Below are positions 29,611 to 38,346 of a DNA stretch of 64,000 nt, piece by piece. The notes beneath the pieces are model-generated. The model saw only the letters and a list, made by a program, of their open reading frames with translations. It was not told the DNA's origin and ran no database searches. The position numbers and the translations under genes were made by a program. The DNA is taken from NCBI GenBank assembly GCA_963781785.1, contig CAWAHD010000005.1:3600796-3664795 (forward strand). The letters are read 5' to 3'. The DNA is from CAWAHD01 sp963781785 (GTDB lineage: Bacteria; Planctomycetota; Planctomycetia; Isosphaerales; Isosphaeraceae). Positions within the stretch are counted from its first letter, which is position 1. Each line of letters starts with the position of its first letter.

Positions 29611-30510
29611 TCACGCGGGCGACAATCCCCTCGTCGATTCAACGAGCCATTTCTCGCGCTCCTTATCGCGCACCTCCCAGTCCATGTACCCCAGCAGGTC
29701 GTACAGGTCTGCCCTGCTCTGCATCACACCGAGCAGATCCTGCTGCGTTCCCTGCTCGCGGAGGGTTCGAAGCGCTCGCTCGGCGGCGTACATCGCGGCG
29801 CGCAAGGCTGTCAGCGGATAAAGGACGGCCTTGTATCCCATCGCCGCCAGGTCAGGGAAGGGAATCAGCGGGCTGCGGCCAAACTCGGTCATGTTGGCCA
29901 GAAGCGGAGCCGCCACGGCTCGCGCGAACAGAGCAAACTCCTCCGCCGACTCGAGGGCCTCGGGAAAGATCATGTCCGCACCCGCGGCGAGGTAATCGCG
30001 CGCCCGGGCGACGGCTTGATCAAACCCCTCGACGCTCCGGGCATCGGTTCGCGCGACGATCACAAAACCCGGGTCGCGCCGCGCCGCACAGGCGGCCCGG
30101 ATCTTGGCCGACATCGTCGCCCGATCGACCAGCGTTTTTCCCAGGAGATGACCACACCGCTTCGGCATCACCTGGTCTTCCAGGTGAAGACCAGCCGCGC
30201 CCGCCTCCTCGTACAGCCGCACCGTCCGCTCGACCTGAACCACGTCGCCGAACCCCGTATCGGCGTCGCACAAGACAGGCAGAGTCGTTGCCCGGGCCAG
30301 CACAGCCGCTTGCTCGGCGAACTCGGTCTGGGTCAACAGGCCCACGTCCGGCAAACCCGCCCAGCCCGCCGACAGCGCACCTCCCGAGAGGTAGACGGCC
30401 GCGAAGCCCATCCGCTCGGCCAGCTTGGCCGCCAGCGCATTGAACGCACCGGGTATCATGATCGGTCCCGCCGACCACGCGGCACGCAAGCGGTGTCCAG
30501 GGCTCGTCAT
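29611..30510 (-). CDS. prpB: isocitrate lyase/PEP mutase family protein, methylisocitrate lyase-like (PrpB)
   Basis: 299 residues from ATG 30510 with GGGAG upstream. Superfamily features are present: MIPGAFNALAAKLAERMGF, the substrate and Mg region PVLCDADTGFGD, LHLEDQVMPKRCGH with the KRCGH catalytic loop of methylisocitrate lyases, and VIVARTDAR. It probably splits 2-methylisocitrate to pyruvate and succinate in propionate breakdown. No methylcitrate synthase or dehydratase lies nearby, so 2,3-dimethylmalate lyase or oxaloacetate decarboxylase activity is an alternative. mmsA at 35874 would yield propionyl-CoA, a possible metabolic link. It is intact. Confidence 0.85.
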   Translation of the reverse strand: MTSPGHRLRAAWSAGPIMIPGAFNALAAKLAERMGFAAVYLSGGALSAGWAGLPDVGLLTQTEFAEQAAVLARATTLPVLCDADTGFGDVVQVERTVRLYEEAGAAGLHLEDQVMPKRCGHLLGKTLVDRATMSAKIRAACAARRDPGFVIVARTDARSVEGFDQAVARARDYLAAGADMIFPEALESAEEFALFARAVAAPLLANMTEFGRSPLIPFPDLAAMGYKAVLYPLTALRAAMYAAERALRTLREQGTQQDLLGVMQSRADLYDLLGYMDWEVRDKEREKWLVESTRGLSPA

Positions 30511-30580
30511 CTCAGGGCTCCCTTCAATCTGGCTCGGCTACCTTGCGCAGATCAGTTCCACGACGCGAGGCGAGGGGAGG

Positions 30581-30625
30581 TCAAGTCACGTCACGTTACG
30601 TCACGTCAGGTCAGGTCAGGTCAGG
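30581..30625. repeat. nine 5-bp tandem units (TCACG/TCAGG)
   Basis: Nine consecutive 5-mers read TCAAG, TCACG, TCACG, TTACG, TCACG, then four TCAGG. The last unit contains the stop codon of the saccharopine dehydrogenase-like gene. Read on the minus strand the units place TGA stops in all three frames just before prpB. Confidence 0.85.
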
Positions 30626-31777
30626 CCGGGGAGCATTCACTCGACGCCGGTGCGTTCCTGTTCCGAACGATCCATCCGGTCTCGTCTCCCACGGCACACC
30701 AGATTCCGAGCGGATCCAGGTGGTGCAAAAGCTCGTCGAGCGACAGCAGCCCGACGCAGGGAAATGCGCCGGTTTGGGGTGGCCCGGAATGCAGTATCTT
30801 CGTCGCGAGCACAACGGCCGCTGAACTCGGCGTGGCCGGCCCGTCGTAATCCGTCACGAGTGCGATCCTCCGCTCGATCGCACGACCGGCCTTGTCGATG
30901 CCCTTGAGCCAGATCGCCAGTGCGCCATTGGTCGTGCCAAACGGAAAGAGCATCAGCGAGGCGTTCAGAAAGAAACGGGCGTGCCGCGTGAAGTCCCACC
31001 CAAACCACCGGCAAGGCAAAGCGCACAACGAGAGCAGGTAATTGAGAAAGCTCAACTCCAGCCCCGCAGAGAATCGGACCGTTTTTGCTCCAAAGACCGC
31101 GGGAAACAGCTCAAGCTCGGGCACTTCGCAGTTGTGCACGCGGCGGCGGCCGACCGGCGGCGGAAACACCAGGCGCTTGGCATCGCCCCAGCCCGGCCGC
31201 TCGACCCACTTGCCGTCTTGCCACACGCGAATCGTCCGGCCCAGGTAGCTCAAAACCGCGGCGATGGTCGCCGCTCCTCGCGGGTTCTTGTTGCCCGGGC
31301 TCAAGGCCGTCTGAATCTCGTCGATCCGGGCAAACTCCGGCTTGAGCTCGGCGATCAAGGCGGATGTCACGGCCGGCGTCGAGCTGACGCCGGAAGCAAC
31401 GAGCAGCCCGCGCCGCCGCGCCTCGACGTCGAGCCGGCCGATGCCGGCGACGAAATCTCGCGCATCAGCCAGGTCGAGATAATGAGCCCCCAGCTCCAGG
31501 CAAAGCTCGGCGACCTGGTAGTCCCTGTGCTGGAACGGGCCTACGGCGTCGATGACCAGAAACGAGCCCTCAATCGCGCCCCGGAGTGCGTGGCGATCCT
31601 CGACCTGGCATTCGCGGAAGTCGGCGCCGATCCGCTGCACGAAATTGCGGCCGATCCGGCCGTTCCGGCCGACGACCCGGACGCGGCAGCTTGGGTCGCG
31701 CACAGTGCCTCGGCGACTCGTCCGCCGAAGATCCCATATCCCCCCAGCACGCTCACAACCGGCGTTTCGTCGCTCAT
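30621..31777 (-). CDS. saccharopine dehydrogenase-like NAD(P)-binding protein, one frameshift
   Basis: The start is ATG 31777 (MSDETPVVSVLGGYGIFGGRV), a Rossmann GxGxxG-type motif as GGYGIFGG. The frame slips near 31700. Then VRVVGRNGRIGRNF, IEGSFLVIDAVGPFQHRDYQ and LGAHYLDLADARDFVAGI follow, the pattern of saccharopine dehydrogenase-like and trans-acting enoyl reductase proteins. Hydrophobic segments near the middle (LNYLLSLCALPCRWFGW) suggest membrane association. Its start overlaps the DUF4166 stop as ATGA, a coupling common for these two families, so they probably act as a pair on a lipid-like substrate. The substrate is unknown. Confidence 0.8.
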
Positions 31778-32303
31778 TCCGGCTCGACCCATCCTTCATA
31801 ATGCACCAGCTCGCCCAGGAACGGTGCCGAGATCCGAACCATCACCTGCCAGCCCCGGTCGCCGGCGCACACCCAGCCCTCGACGTGAGGAGACAATCGG
31901 GGCGGCAGCGGTATGCCCAGCAACCAGGCTCGTCGAAACGGATAACGCACAAACGACCCGTCGATCTCCAGCGAGCTCGAAAAGACGATCGGTCCCACTC
32001 GCTCCATCAGGAGCTCTCCGTCGGCCCATTGCCACGTCGTGAAAGTCCGACCGGGAAACCGCCGATTCCAGCGCTCGCGGGTTCCTTGCACGACTACCTC
32101 GAGGCTGACAGGCACGTCTTCGCCGGCTTGCGGAAATCCCGATAGCGAGGCCGCCAGGTCACGCAGCCAGCCACGCCCTCGCTCGACCCGAAACCTCCCT
32201 CGGGCACGACCACCGGTTACATTCCCATGAAATCGCTTGAGAACATCGGGCAAGGTCTCGAACCGCGCCCCAGGAGGCGACGATAAAGCGACTCCAACGC
32301 CAT
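31774..32303 (-). CDS. DUF4166 domain protein, one frameshift near start
   Basis: The natural start is ATG 32303, with AAGAGG upstream, giving MALESLYRRLLGRG. The frame slips near 32260 into ETLPDVLKRFHGN. The domain continues with GRARGRFRVERGRGWLRDLA, GFPQAGEDVPVSLEV, ERWNRRFPGRTF and HYEGWVEPE. DUF4166 has no assigned activity, and it often accompanies saccharopine dehydrogenase-like reductases, as here with a 4-base overlap. A 257-residue open frame extends upstream to 32547, but that extension is Arg-rich and lacks a start signal. Confidence 0.75.
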
Positions 32304-32535
32304 CACCTCTTCTTGACCGGGACCGCGGCACTCTTGGCGGCAGCTTCACCTCATCACTTGAGCACGAACCTCGGGTACTTTCAATCCGATTTCCCAGCGC
32401 ATTACACTGAGCCCGCGTGTGACCACCGCCCTGCCCGCCCGCAGCGTACCGTCGGACTGCTGGCCGGTCGCGCTTCGATCGATTATGCTGGGCGCGCAAC
32501 GGGCTCCTTTCCTCCACAATCCAGGAGCGACGCTG

Positions 32536-33510
32536 ATGGGAAACCAACCTGCCCTAAAGACGAAAGAATCCGAATCGTTGGGCTCCAGCCGGCGCGGCTT
32601 CCTCCAGCACGCCGCCGGAGTCACTGCGGGGATCGCAGCGCTCCCCCGCCCTGGCGGTGCCGACGAGCGGGCCGCCAGATCCGACCCGCTTCCCACCGTC
32701 GAGCTGGGACCCCATCGCATCAGCCGATTGATCATCGGTGCAAATCCGATCTACGGCTACTCTCATTTCAATCGGCTTCTGAGCCGGCATCAGTCGGAGT
32801 GGCACACTCCCGAGCGCGTGATCGAACTACTCCGCCGCGCCGAGGAATGCGGGCTCAATACCTGGCAGAGCAGCTACTCGGATCGATGCCTCTCCGACCT
32901 GGCCAGGTATCGAAACGAAGGGGGCAAGTTACAGTGGCTCTGCCTGAGCAAGCCCGATTGGGACGAGCACCCCGAGCACGTCGAGATCGCCGCGAAGTCA
33001 AAACCCATCGGCATCGCACCGCATGGCCACCTGTGCGAAAAGCTGCACCGTCAGAAGAAGCACGACGTCTTGACCGGTCTTCTCAAGCGGATCCGTGATC
33101 AAGGTGCCCTGGTCGGCCTGTCCGCCCACGACCCGCGATTGATCGAGACCGCCGAAGAGAAAGGGTTGGATGTTGATTATTACATGTGTTGTCTTTATTA
33201 CCTCACTCGCCCCAAGGACGAATATCGCCAGATCCTGGGCCGCGACCTGCCGCTGGGAGAAATCTATCTCCCTACTGACCCGCCCCGCATGTTCAAGACA
33301 ATCCAGTCGGTGCGCAAGCCATGCCTGGCGTACAAGGTGCTCGCCGCTGGGCGGCGAGTCGGCAATGCCGGCGAGATCAAGCAGTGCTTTGCGGAAGCCT
33401 TCGCGGGCATCAAGCCCACCGACGCGGTCATCGTGGGCATGTATCAGCAGCTCGGCGACCAGGTCGCGGAAAACGCCGCGATCGTGCGGACCCTCGCTGC
33501 AAAGTCATGA
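32536..33510 (+). CDS. Tat-exported aldo/keto reductase-like barrel protein
   Basis: 324 residues from ATG 32536 with AGGAG at good spacing; the frame opens earlier but only from 32536 does a twin-arginine signal make sense (SSRRGFLQHAAGVTAGIAAL). The mature part shows barrel-type order: PHRISRLIIGANPIYGYSHF, PERVIELLRRAEECGLNTWQ, LSKPDW, GLSAHDPRLIETAEEKGLD, and AVIVGMYQQLGDQVAEN near the end. This resembles aldo/keto reductase-fold proteins, but the Tyr/Lys/His catalytic set is not secure, so it may be non-enzymatic or an isomerase-like barrel. Export with a possible cofactor is implied by the Tat signal. It is intact. Confidence 0.7.
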   Translation: MGNQPALKTKESESLGSSRRGFLQHAAGVTAGIAALPRPGGADERAARSDPLPTVELGPHRISRLIIGANPIYGYSHFNRLLSRHQSEWHTPERVIELLRRAEECGLNTWQSSYSDRCLSDLARYRNEGGKLQWLCLSKPDWDEHPEHVEIAAKSKPIGIAPHGHLCEKLHRQKKHDVLTGLLKRIRDQGALVGLSAHDPRLIETAEEKGLDVDYYMCCLYYLTRPKDEYRQILGRDLPLGEIYLPTDPPRMFKTIQSVRKPCLAYKVLAAGRRVGNAGEIKQCFAEAFAGIKPTDAVIVGMYQQLGDQVAENAAIVRTLAAKS

Positions 33511-33572
33511 CAGAGGGCGGCCTCTGGCTGCAAGCACGGAATTCGTGCTTGGTCGCGGCCGCTCGGTGGCGA

Positions 33573-33971
33573 TCATCCTCGGATCGCGACGACAGCGGCC
33601 TTCACGTCGTCGCTCTCGACTTGCTGGCCGGAAAGGCTCTTCATGGCGATGCCCATCGCCATTCCTTCCTTGGGCGCGGCCTTGATCTGATCGGCGACCG
33701 GCGCAAGCGCTTCTTTGATTTGATCTGCGGTCAAGGTCGGCGGCACCCACTCCCGCAACAGTGCGAGCTCTTCGGGGCTGAAGGTCGTGGGCCCCGACCG
33801 GGCCTCGCGCAAGACTCCCCGCATCTTCTTGATGGCGTCGGCCTCGGACATCTCCTCGCCGGTGCCCAGGGTCAAGCCGGCGATCCAGTAGCGGAGGAAA
33901 CCCGTGCGGACGGAGTCTCGGGCCTTCATCGACTCGGTGAGCTGGGCTCGCATTCGCTCCACGATGGTCAT
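33573..33971 (-). CDS. GatB/YqeY domain protein
   Basis: 132 residues from ATG 33971 preceded by GGGAGG. The family pattern is MTIVERMRAQLTESMKARDS, VRTGFLRYWIAG, and the C-terminal helical part PPTLTADQIKEALAPVADQI, GMAMGIAMKSL and SDDVKAAVVAI. YqeY resembles the tRNA-binding tail of GatB amidotransferase subunits and may bind tRNA, but its exact role is unknown. It lies about 30 bases downstream of the DUF1501 gene on the same strand. It is intact. Confidence 0.85.
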   Translation of the reverse strand: MTIVERMRAQLTESMKARDSVRTGFLRYWIAGLTLGTGEEMSEADAIKKMRGVLREARSGPTTFSPEELALLREWVPPTLTADQIKEALAPVADQIKAAPKEGMAMGIAMKSLSGQQVESDDVKAAVVAIRG

Positions 33972-34001
33972 CGGTATTCCTCCCTTTGCCGCGGTCTTCA
34001 T

Positions 34002-35423
34002 CTAGCCCGCGGGTGAGGAGCCGTCGAATAGCGGCGCGATCGTTTCGCCCGTACAGAGGCGGATCGGGCGGCCGAGGCGGTCGCGAACTTCGGTCGCCGG
34101 GTCGATTCCCAGGGCATGGTAAATCGTGGCGGCCAGATCAGCCGGCGTATAAGGACGGCTGGCCGGATAGGCTCCCATCCGATCAGACTGGCCGATCGTC
34201 TGCCCACCGCGCACGCCCGCGCCGGCGAAGGCCGCCGAAAAGACGGCCGCCCAGTGGTCGCGCCCGTCTCGGGTATTGTTGTTGCCGGTGCTCGAGCCGA
34301 TCCGCGGAGTACGGCCAAACTCTCCGGTGACGACGACCAGCGTCTGGTCGAGAAGACCGCGCGATCCCAGGTCGTCGAGCAAGGCCGCCACGCCCTGGTC
34401 GGTCGGCGGCAACAACCGGGTTTTGAGCGATTTGAAGTTGGCGGAGTGTGTATCCCAGGTCTGCACGCGGCCCATGTTCACCTGGACGACGGGCACCCCG
34501 GCCTCCACCAGCCGCCGGGCCAGGAGCAGCGACTGCCCGTACATGTGCCGGCCGTAGCGGTCGCGCTGGCGGGGATCTTCCTGGTTCAAATCAAACGCCC
34601 GGGCTACCCTTCCCGAGAGCAAAAGCGCGAAAGCCCGGTCCGCTTGATCGGCGAAGGAATCCTTGCCTTTGGCCACCCGCCCAGCCAGTTGATCGACCTG
34701 GGAGCCAACCTGGTCGAGCAGCGACTTCCGCCGGTCGAGTCGCTCCACGCTCAAGCCCGCCGGCAAGGACAGCCCCTCGAACCCAAACGACGCTCGATTG
34801 GGATCTTGACGAACCTGCCACGGGTCATGTCGCGGTCCCAGAAAACCGGCATGCTGGCCGGGCCAGACCAGCGGTCCCTCCATCAAGAAGGTCGGCAGCA
34901 TCACCCCGCTCGGTATGCCGTCGGCCCGGGGCCGGATGGCGTCGGTCGCGGCGGCATAGCACGGATAATCGTCGCGGGAGGCGACCTTGTCGAAGAACGC
35001 ACCTGGCTGTGAATGGCCGGTCAGTACCTCATGCGTGGCGTTCAGGTGATTCGTGTAATGGTGAGACAACGACCGCACGATCGCCAGCCGGTCGGCCCGG
35101 GCGGCAAGTTGCGGCAAGTGCTCGCAGATGTGTATGCCCGGCACCGCGGTTTCGATCGGCCGAAACTCGCCGCGGATCCCGTCGGGCGTATTCGGCTTCA
35201 TGTCCAGCGAGTCGAGGTGGCTCAACCCGCCGGTCAGAAACACCAGGATCACCGATTTGGCGCGCCCCGGCACACCCGCCCCGGGACTACCGGTGTGCCC
35301 TCGGGCGGCTCGAGCGCCCGCGGCCAGCACGTCGGTCAAGCCCAAGCCCAGTAACCCGGAAAAGCCAACCTGAATGAATTCCCGGCGCAAGATCCCCACC
35401 GAACGCTCTGGCGCCTGATTCAT
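34002..35423 (-). CDS. DUF1501 domain protein, twin-arginine exported
   Basis: 473 residues from ATG 35423 (MNQAPERSVGILRREFIQVG), with a Tat-like signal around LRREFIQVGFSGLLGLGL. Family landmarks are SVILVFLTGGLSHLDSLDMK, GIHICEHLPQLAARADRLAI, THEVLTGHSQPG, QVNMGRVQTWDTH and VVVTGEFGRTPRI, which belong to the alkaline-phosphatase/sulfatase-like fold. These proteins are abundant in planctomycetes and are usually paired with a DUF1549/DUF1553 (PSD1) partner. No such partner is beside it here, which is slightly unusual. The protein probably acts outside the cytoplasm; the substrate is unknown. It is intact. Confidence 0.92.
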   Translation of the reverse strand: MNQAPERSVGILRREFIQVGFSGLLGLGLTDVLAAGARAARGHTGSPGAGVPGRAKSVILVFLTGGLSHLDSLDMKPNTPDGIRGEFRPIETAVPGIHICEHLPQLAARADRLAIVRSLSHHYTNHLNATHEVLTGHSQPGAFFDKVASRDDYPCYAAATDAIRPRADGIPSGVMLPTFLMEGPLVWPGQHAGFLGPRHDPWQVRQDPNRASFGFEGLSLPAGLSVERLDRRKSLLDQVGSQVDQLAGRVAKGKDSFADQADRAFALLLSGRVARAFDLNQEDPRQRDRYGRHMYGQSLLLARRLVEAGVPVVQVNMGRVQTWDTHSANFKSLKTRLLPPTDQGVAALLDDLGSRGLLDQTLVVVTGEFGRTPRIGSSTGNNNTRDGRDHWAAVFSAAFAGAGVRGGQTIGQSDRMGAYPASRPYTPADLAATIYHALGIDPATEVRDRLGRPIRLCTGETIAPLFDGSSPAG

Positions 35424-35873
35424 CCCCACTATTCCTTCTTTGGTGATCATGTGCACCCAGACCGATTAACCCTGGCATTCCGGTTCAACGGTATTTTAGC
35501 AGGAATGGGCAACGCCGAATATCGAGCACCGAATCGGCGGAGGAATCACGTCACGATCTACACCCTGCGGTGTCCCTTCGTCGCGCCCTATTTTCGGCAC
35601 GGACATGAGCTCAGCTTCGGTCTTCTTTTCCGTTCTGGAGGGGCGCGCGAAGCTGCGCGGCCCCAAAACGCCGCCGCGGCCGCCGCGGCCTTACAGGCGT
35701 TGGACTTACGCGTGTCGCCTGAATAATCGGAACCTCGATTTTCTGATGTAATTATTGATTGCAAAGGATGTTACGGCGTGGCGGCTGAATAATCGGAACG
35801 TGCTTGAAACCGGGGTGTGATCATTCTCATTGAAAGAACTCCGGTCTCCGACGCTCCCGGCTTGCCTGTTCGA
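35424..35873. other. intergenic region with direct repeats
   Basis: About 450 bases without a supported gene. A GC block near 35668-35692 is followed by AT-rich sequence and two copies of a conserved direct repeat (listed separately), which suggests remains of a mobile-element end. Confidence 0.4.
35719..35799. repeat. two 15-bp direct repeats, possible IS end remnant
   Basis: CTGAATAATCGGAAC occurs exactly at 35719-35733 and 35785-35799. Similarity extends upstream in both copies (TTACG.CGTG..CG preceding). The AT-rich island and spaced, imperfectly extended copies resemble the multiple terminal repeats of some insertion sequences, but no transposase is beside them. Confidence 0.6.
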
Positions 35874-37409
35874 TCAAACCCATCCATCCTTCGGCCCCTC
35901 GGCACCGAACCAGCGTTCCGTGATCACTTTCTCTCGCGTGTAGAAAGCAACGGAGTCAGCACCCTGTGCATAGAGATCACCGTTAATCGAACTCTTCCAG
36001 CCGCCGAATGGAAAGAACCCCATCGGCGCCGGCACGCCGACATTGATGCCGAGCATCCCGGCCTGAATGCGTTCGCGGAAGGTGCGGGCCGCTGCCCCGG
36101 ATTGCGTGAAAAGGGAGGCCGTGTTGCCGTATCGGCTGCGGTTTGTCAACGTGATCGCCGCGTCCAGGTCCGGGGCGCGCATCAGGCTCACCACCGGGCC
36201 AAAAATCTCCTCCCGGCCGACGAACATCTCCGGTGTCACATCGTCGAAGACCGTCGGGCCGATGAAGCAACCCCGCGGCCTGTGGGCTACGGTTTGGGAA
36301 CGGCCGTCGAGGCGAAGCCGGGCTCCTTCCGCCACCCCGCGCTCGATCGCAGCCCGGATCCGCTTTTCCTGATCTCGGTTAACCACGGGACAGAGCGTCG
36401 CGGTGTCGTCCAGGCCGTCTCCCAGCTTGAGCTCACCCGCCGAGCGGATGAAGGCATCGGCGACGGCGTCCTGTCGCACTCGATCGCCGACCGCCACCAG
36501 CACGCTCCCAGCAAGACAGCGCTGTCCCGCAGAGCCGAAGCACGATCCAATCAGGGCGGGCAGACTGCGCTCGAGGTCGGCATCGGGCAGGACGAGCAGA
36601 TGGTTCTTCGCTCCGCCGTGTGCCTGAACACGCTTCTTGTGAGCCGCTGCGGTGCGGTAGACCGACTCTGCCACTGCCGACGTGCCGACGAAGGAAACGG
36701 CTTGGACATGCGGGTTGGCGATGAGCCGTTCGCTGACTTCCTTGCTCCCCTGCACCACGCCGACGACACCCGGCGGCAAGCCGGCATCAGCGAACAGCTC
36801 CACGAGGCGGGTGCCGGTGAGCGGTGCCTTCTCGGCAGGCTTGAGGAGGAAGGTGTTCCCGCAGGCGACGGCGACCGACATCATCCACAGCGGAATCAAG
36901 GCCGGGAAATTGAAGGGCGGAATGCCGACCACCACACCCACAGGTTCGCGGATGGTATGACAGTCGACATCCCGCGAAATGTCGGTCAGAGTCTGTCCCA
37001 TCAATTGGGAGGGAATGCCGCAGGCAAATTCGACGACGTCAAGCCCTCGCCGGAGCGAACCGCGCGCCTCGCTCAACAGCTTGCCGTTTTCGCGGACGAT
37101 GCTGTGTGCTACGTCCGAGAAGTTCGTTTCCAGCAGCTCCCGGAACTTGAACAGGACGTGGGCCCGATCCGGCGCTGGAGTGGCGCGCCAGCCAGGGAAG
37201 GCTCGGGCGGCAAGAGCGCATGCCTCGTCCACCTGCTCCGGCGCGGCCTCGCGCACCGGCGCCAGCATCTCGGCCGTGTCCGCCGGATTGTAGATGTCGC
37301 GGCTCGTGTTCCCACGGCCCTCGACCCAGGTTCCGCCGATCAGGTTCTGCGCGGCAGCCGAACGCGAGGATGTTGCAGGCGACCGATCAGAGATAGCAAT
37401 GGTGATCAT
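35874..37409 (-). CDS. mmsA: CoA-acylating methylmalonate-semialdehyde dehydrogenase
   Basis: 511 residues from ATG 37409 with GGAGG upstream. Family landmarks are LIGGTWVEGRG, IYNPADTAEMLAPVREA, VPAPMGFFPFGGWKSS and the catalytic Cys in GSAGQRCLAGS. GVVVGIPPFNFPALIPLWMM replaces the general-base Glu segment, as in CoA-acylating members. It oxidises methylmalonate semialdehyde or malonate semialdehyde to propionyl- or acetyl-CoA in valine, inositol or beta-alanine breakdown. The adjacent genes give no clear pathway context. It is intact. Confidence 0.93.
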   Translation of the reverse strand: MITIAISDRSPATSSRSAAAQNLIGGTWVEGRGNTSRDIYNPADTAEMLAPVREAAPEQVDEACALAARAFPGWRATPAPDRAHVLFKFRELLETNFSDVAHSIVRENGKLLSEARGSLRRGLDVVEFACGIPSQLMGQTLTDISRDVDCHTIREPVGVVVGIPPFNFPALIPLWMMSVAVACGNTFLLKPAEKAPLTGTRLVELFADAGLPPGVVGVVQGSKEVSERLIANPHVQAVSFVGTSAVAESVYRTAAAHKKRVQAHGGAKNHLLVLPDADLERSLPALIGSCFGSAGQRCLAGSVLVAVGDRVRQDAVADAFIRSAGELKLGDGLDDTATLCPVVNRDQEKRIRAAIERGVAEGARLRLDGRSQTVAHRPRGCFIGPTVFDDVTPEMFVGREEIFGPVVSLMRAPDLDAAITLTNRSRYGNTASLFTQSGAAARTFRERIQAGMLGINVGVPAPMGFFPFGGWKSSINGDLYAQGADSVAFYTREKVITERWFGAEGPKDGWV

Positions 37410-37498
37410 GAAGTCCTCCGGAAGCTCGAGAGTCCGCTCTGCGGCCAAGCAGCCTTGCCTGGGCTCGACGAATCAGACCAGAACTGCAGGGGTAGCAC

Positions 37499-38095
37499 CT
37501 AATCCTGTTCACCGAGAGTTTGGGCGTACGTTTTGCCGTACGGATAGAAGAGTTCCTTGCGGCCTTGCTGCCACGCCGCTCTGAGATCTGGGGTTGTGAT
37601 GTCCCAGTCCGGCCGGCATTTCTTGGTAACGGCACGGAGGTCCTGCCGGAGCTCTTCCAGCGTCGGCCGGCCCAAGAACCAGTAGCCGTTGTAAATCTTA
37701 AAAATGACAAGACCGGGCTCGAGCACAATCGTGTGCGGAATCATCGGGTTGTGGCCCGGATCCGTGTACTCGGCGATGTCGAGATCTTTTTGGATTTTGC
37801 GACCCGCGTCGGAGAGAAAAGGCCAGTGCGCGCCGATTCCGGAGCGAAACTCATTCGTCTCGGTGATGTTGTCCGTGCTGATCGTGACCAGCCGGCAATA
37901 GCCTACCTCGAGCTCACTGTGAAGTTGAACAAGTCCTTCGTGCTGCCGGCGATCCTTGGGACAATAACCTCCGCGGCTGAGAACGAGAACCATCGGATGT
38001 GTTCCTTGGAGTTCCGAGAGCTTCCGACGCTTCGTCGTGTGATCGGTAAGCTCGTAATCGGGGAACACAGCTCCTGAAACAATATCAGATCGCAT
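37499..38095 (-). CDS. AhpC/TSA-type redoxin (peroxiredoxin-like)
   Basis: 198 residues from ATG 38095 with GAGGA upstream; a longer frame to 38410 precedes the fold and looks non-coding. The thioredoxin fold is shown by AVFPDYELTDHTTKRRKLSE, PMVLVLSRGGYCPKDRRQHE (one redox Cys in place of the usual TPVC), HWPFLSDAGRKIQKDL and MIPHTIVLEPGLVIFKIYNG. Only one likely peroxidatic Cys is visible, so a 1-Cys type or a non-peroxidase redoxin is possible. It probably reduces peroxides in the cytoplasm. It follows no operon partner closely. Confidence 0.8.
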   Translation of the reverse strand: MRSDIVSGAVFPDYELTDHTTKRRKLSELQGTHPMVLVLSRGGYCPKDRRQHEGLVQLHSELEVGYCRLVTISTDNITETNEFRSGIGAHWPFLSDAGRKIQKDLDIAEYTDPGHNPMIPHTIVLEPGLVIFKIYNGYWFLGRPTLEELRQDLRAVTKKCRPDWDITTPDLRAAWQQGRKELFYPYGKTYAQTLGEQD

Positions 38096-38346
38096 ATCCA
38101 GTCCTCGACCGTTGGACGTGCACCGACAGCGTGACGAGTCGATGGTTCGGTGCGCCTTGCTTCCGATCATCGTCTTCTCGATGTCGATTATCATATCTTC
38201 CCGGAGACGCGAGCAGCTAATCAACAGGTTTCCCGCCGCCGGAGGCGCGAGCGGCTCGGGATCATCCATCACCGACCCGGAAATCAACCCGCACTCGCAG
38301 AATATGGCAAACTCCGGTCCGGCAAGACCAGCGCAGCGAAACTGGC

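Noticed and set aside
29455..30849. A 464-codon plus-strand open frame across prpB and its neighbour
   Set aside because: It covers the real minus-strand prpB gene with its KRCGH loop and reads as Arg/His/Gln-rich nonsense.
35817..37502. A 561-codon plus-strand frame opposite mmsA
   Set aside because: It is the shadow of the intact mmsA gene and shows no motif.
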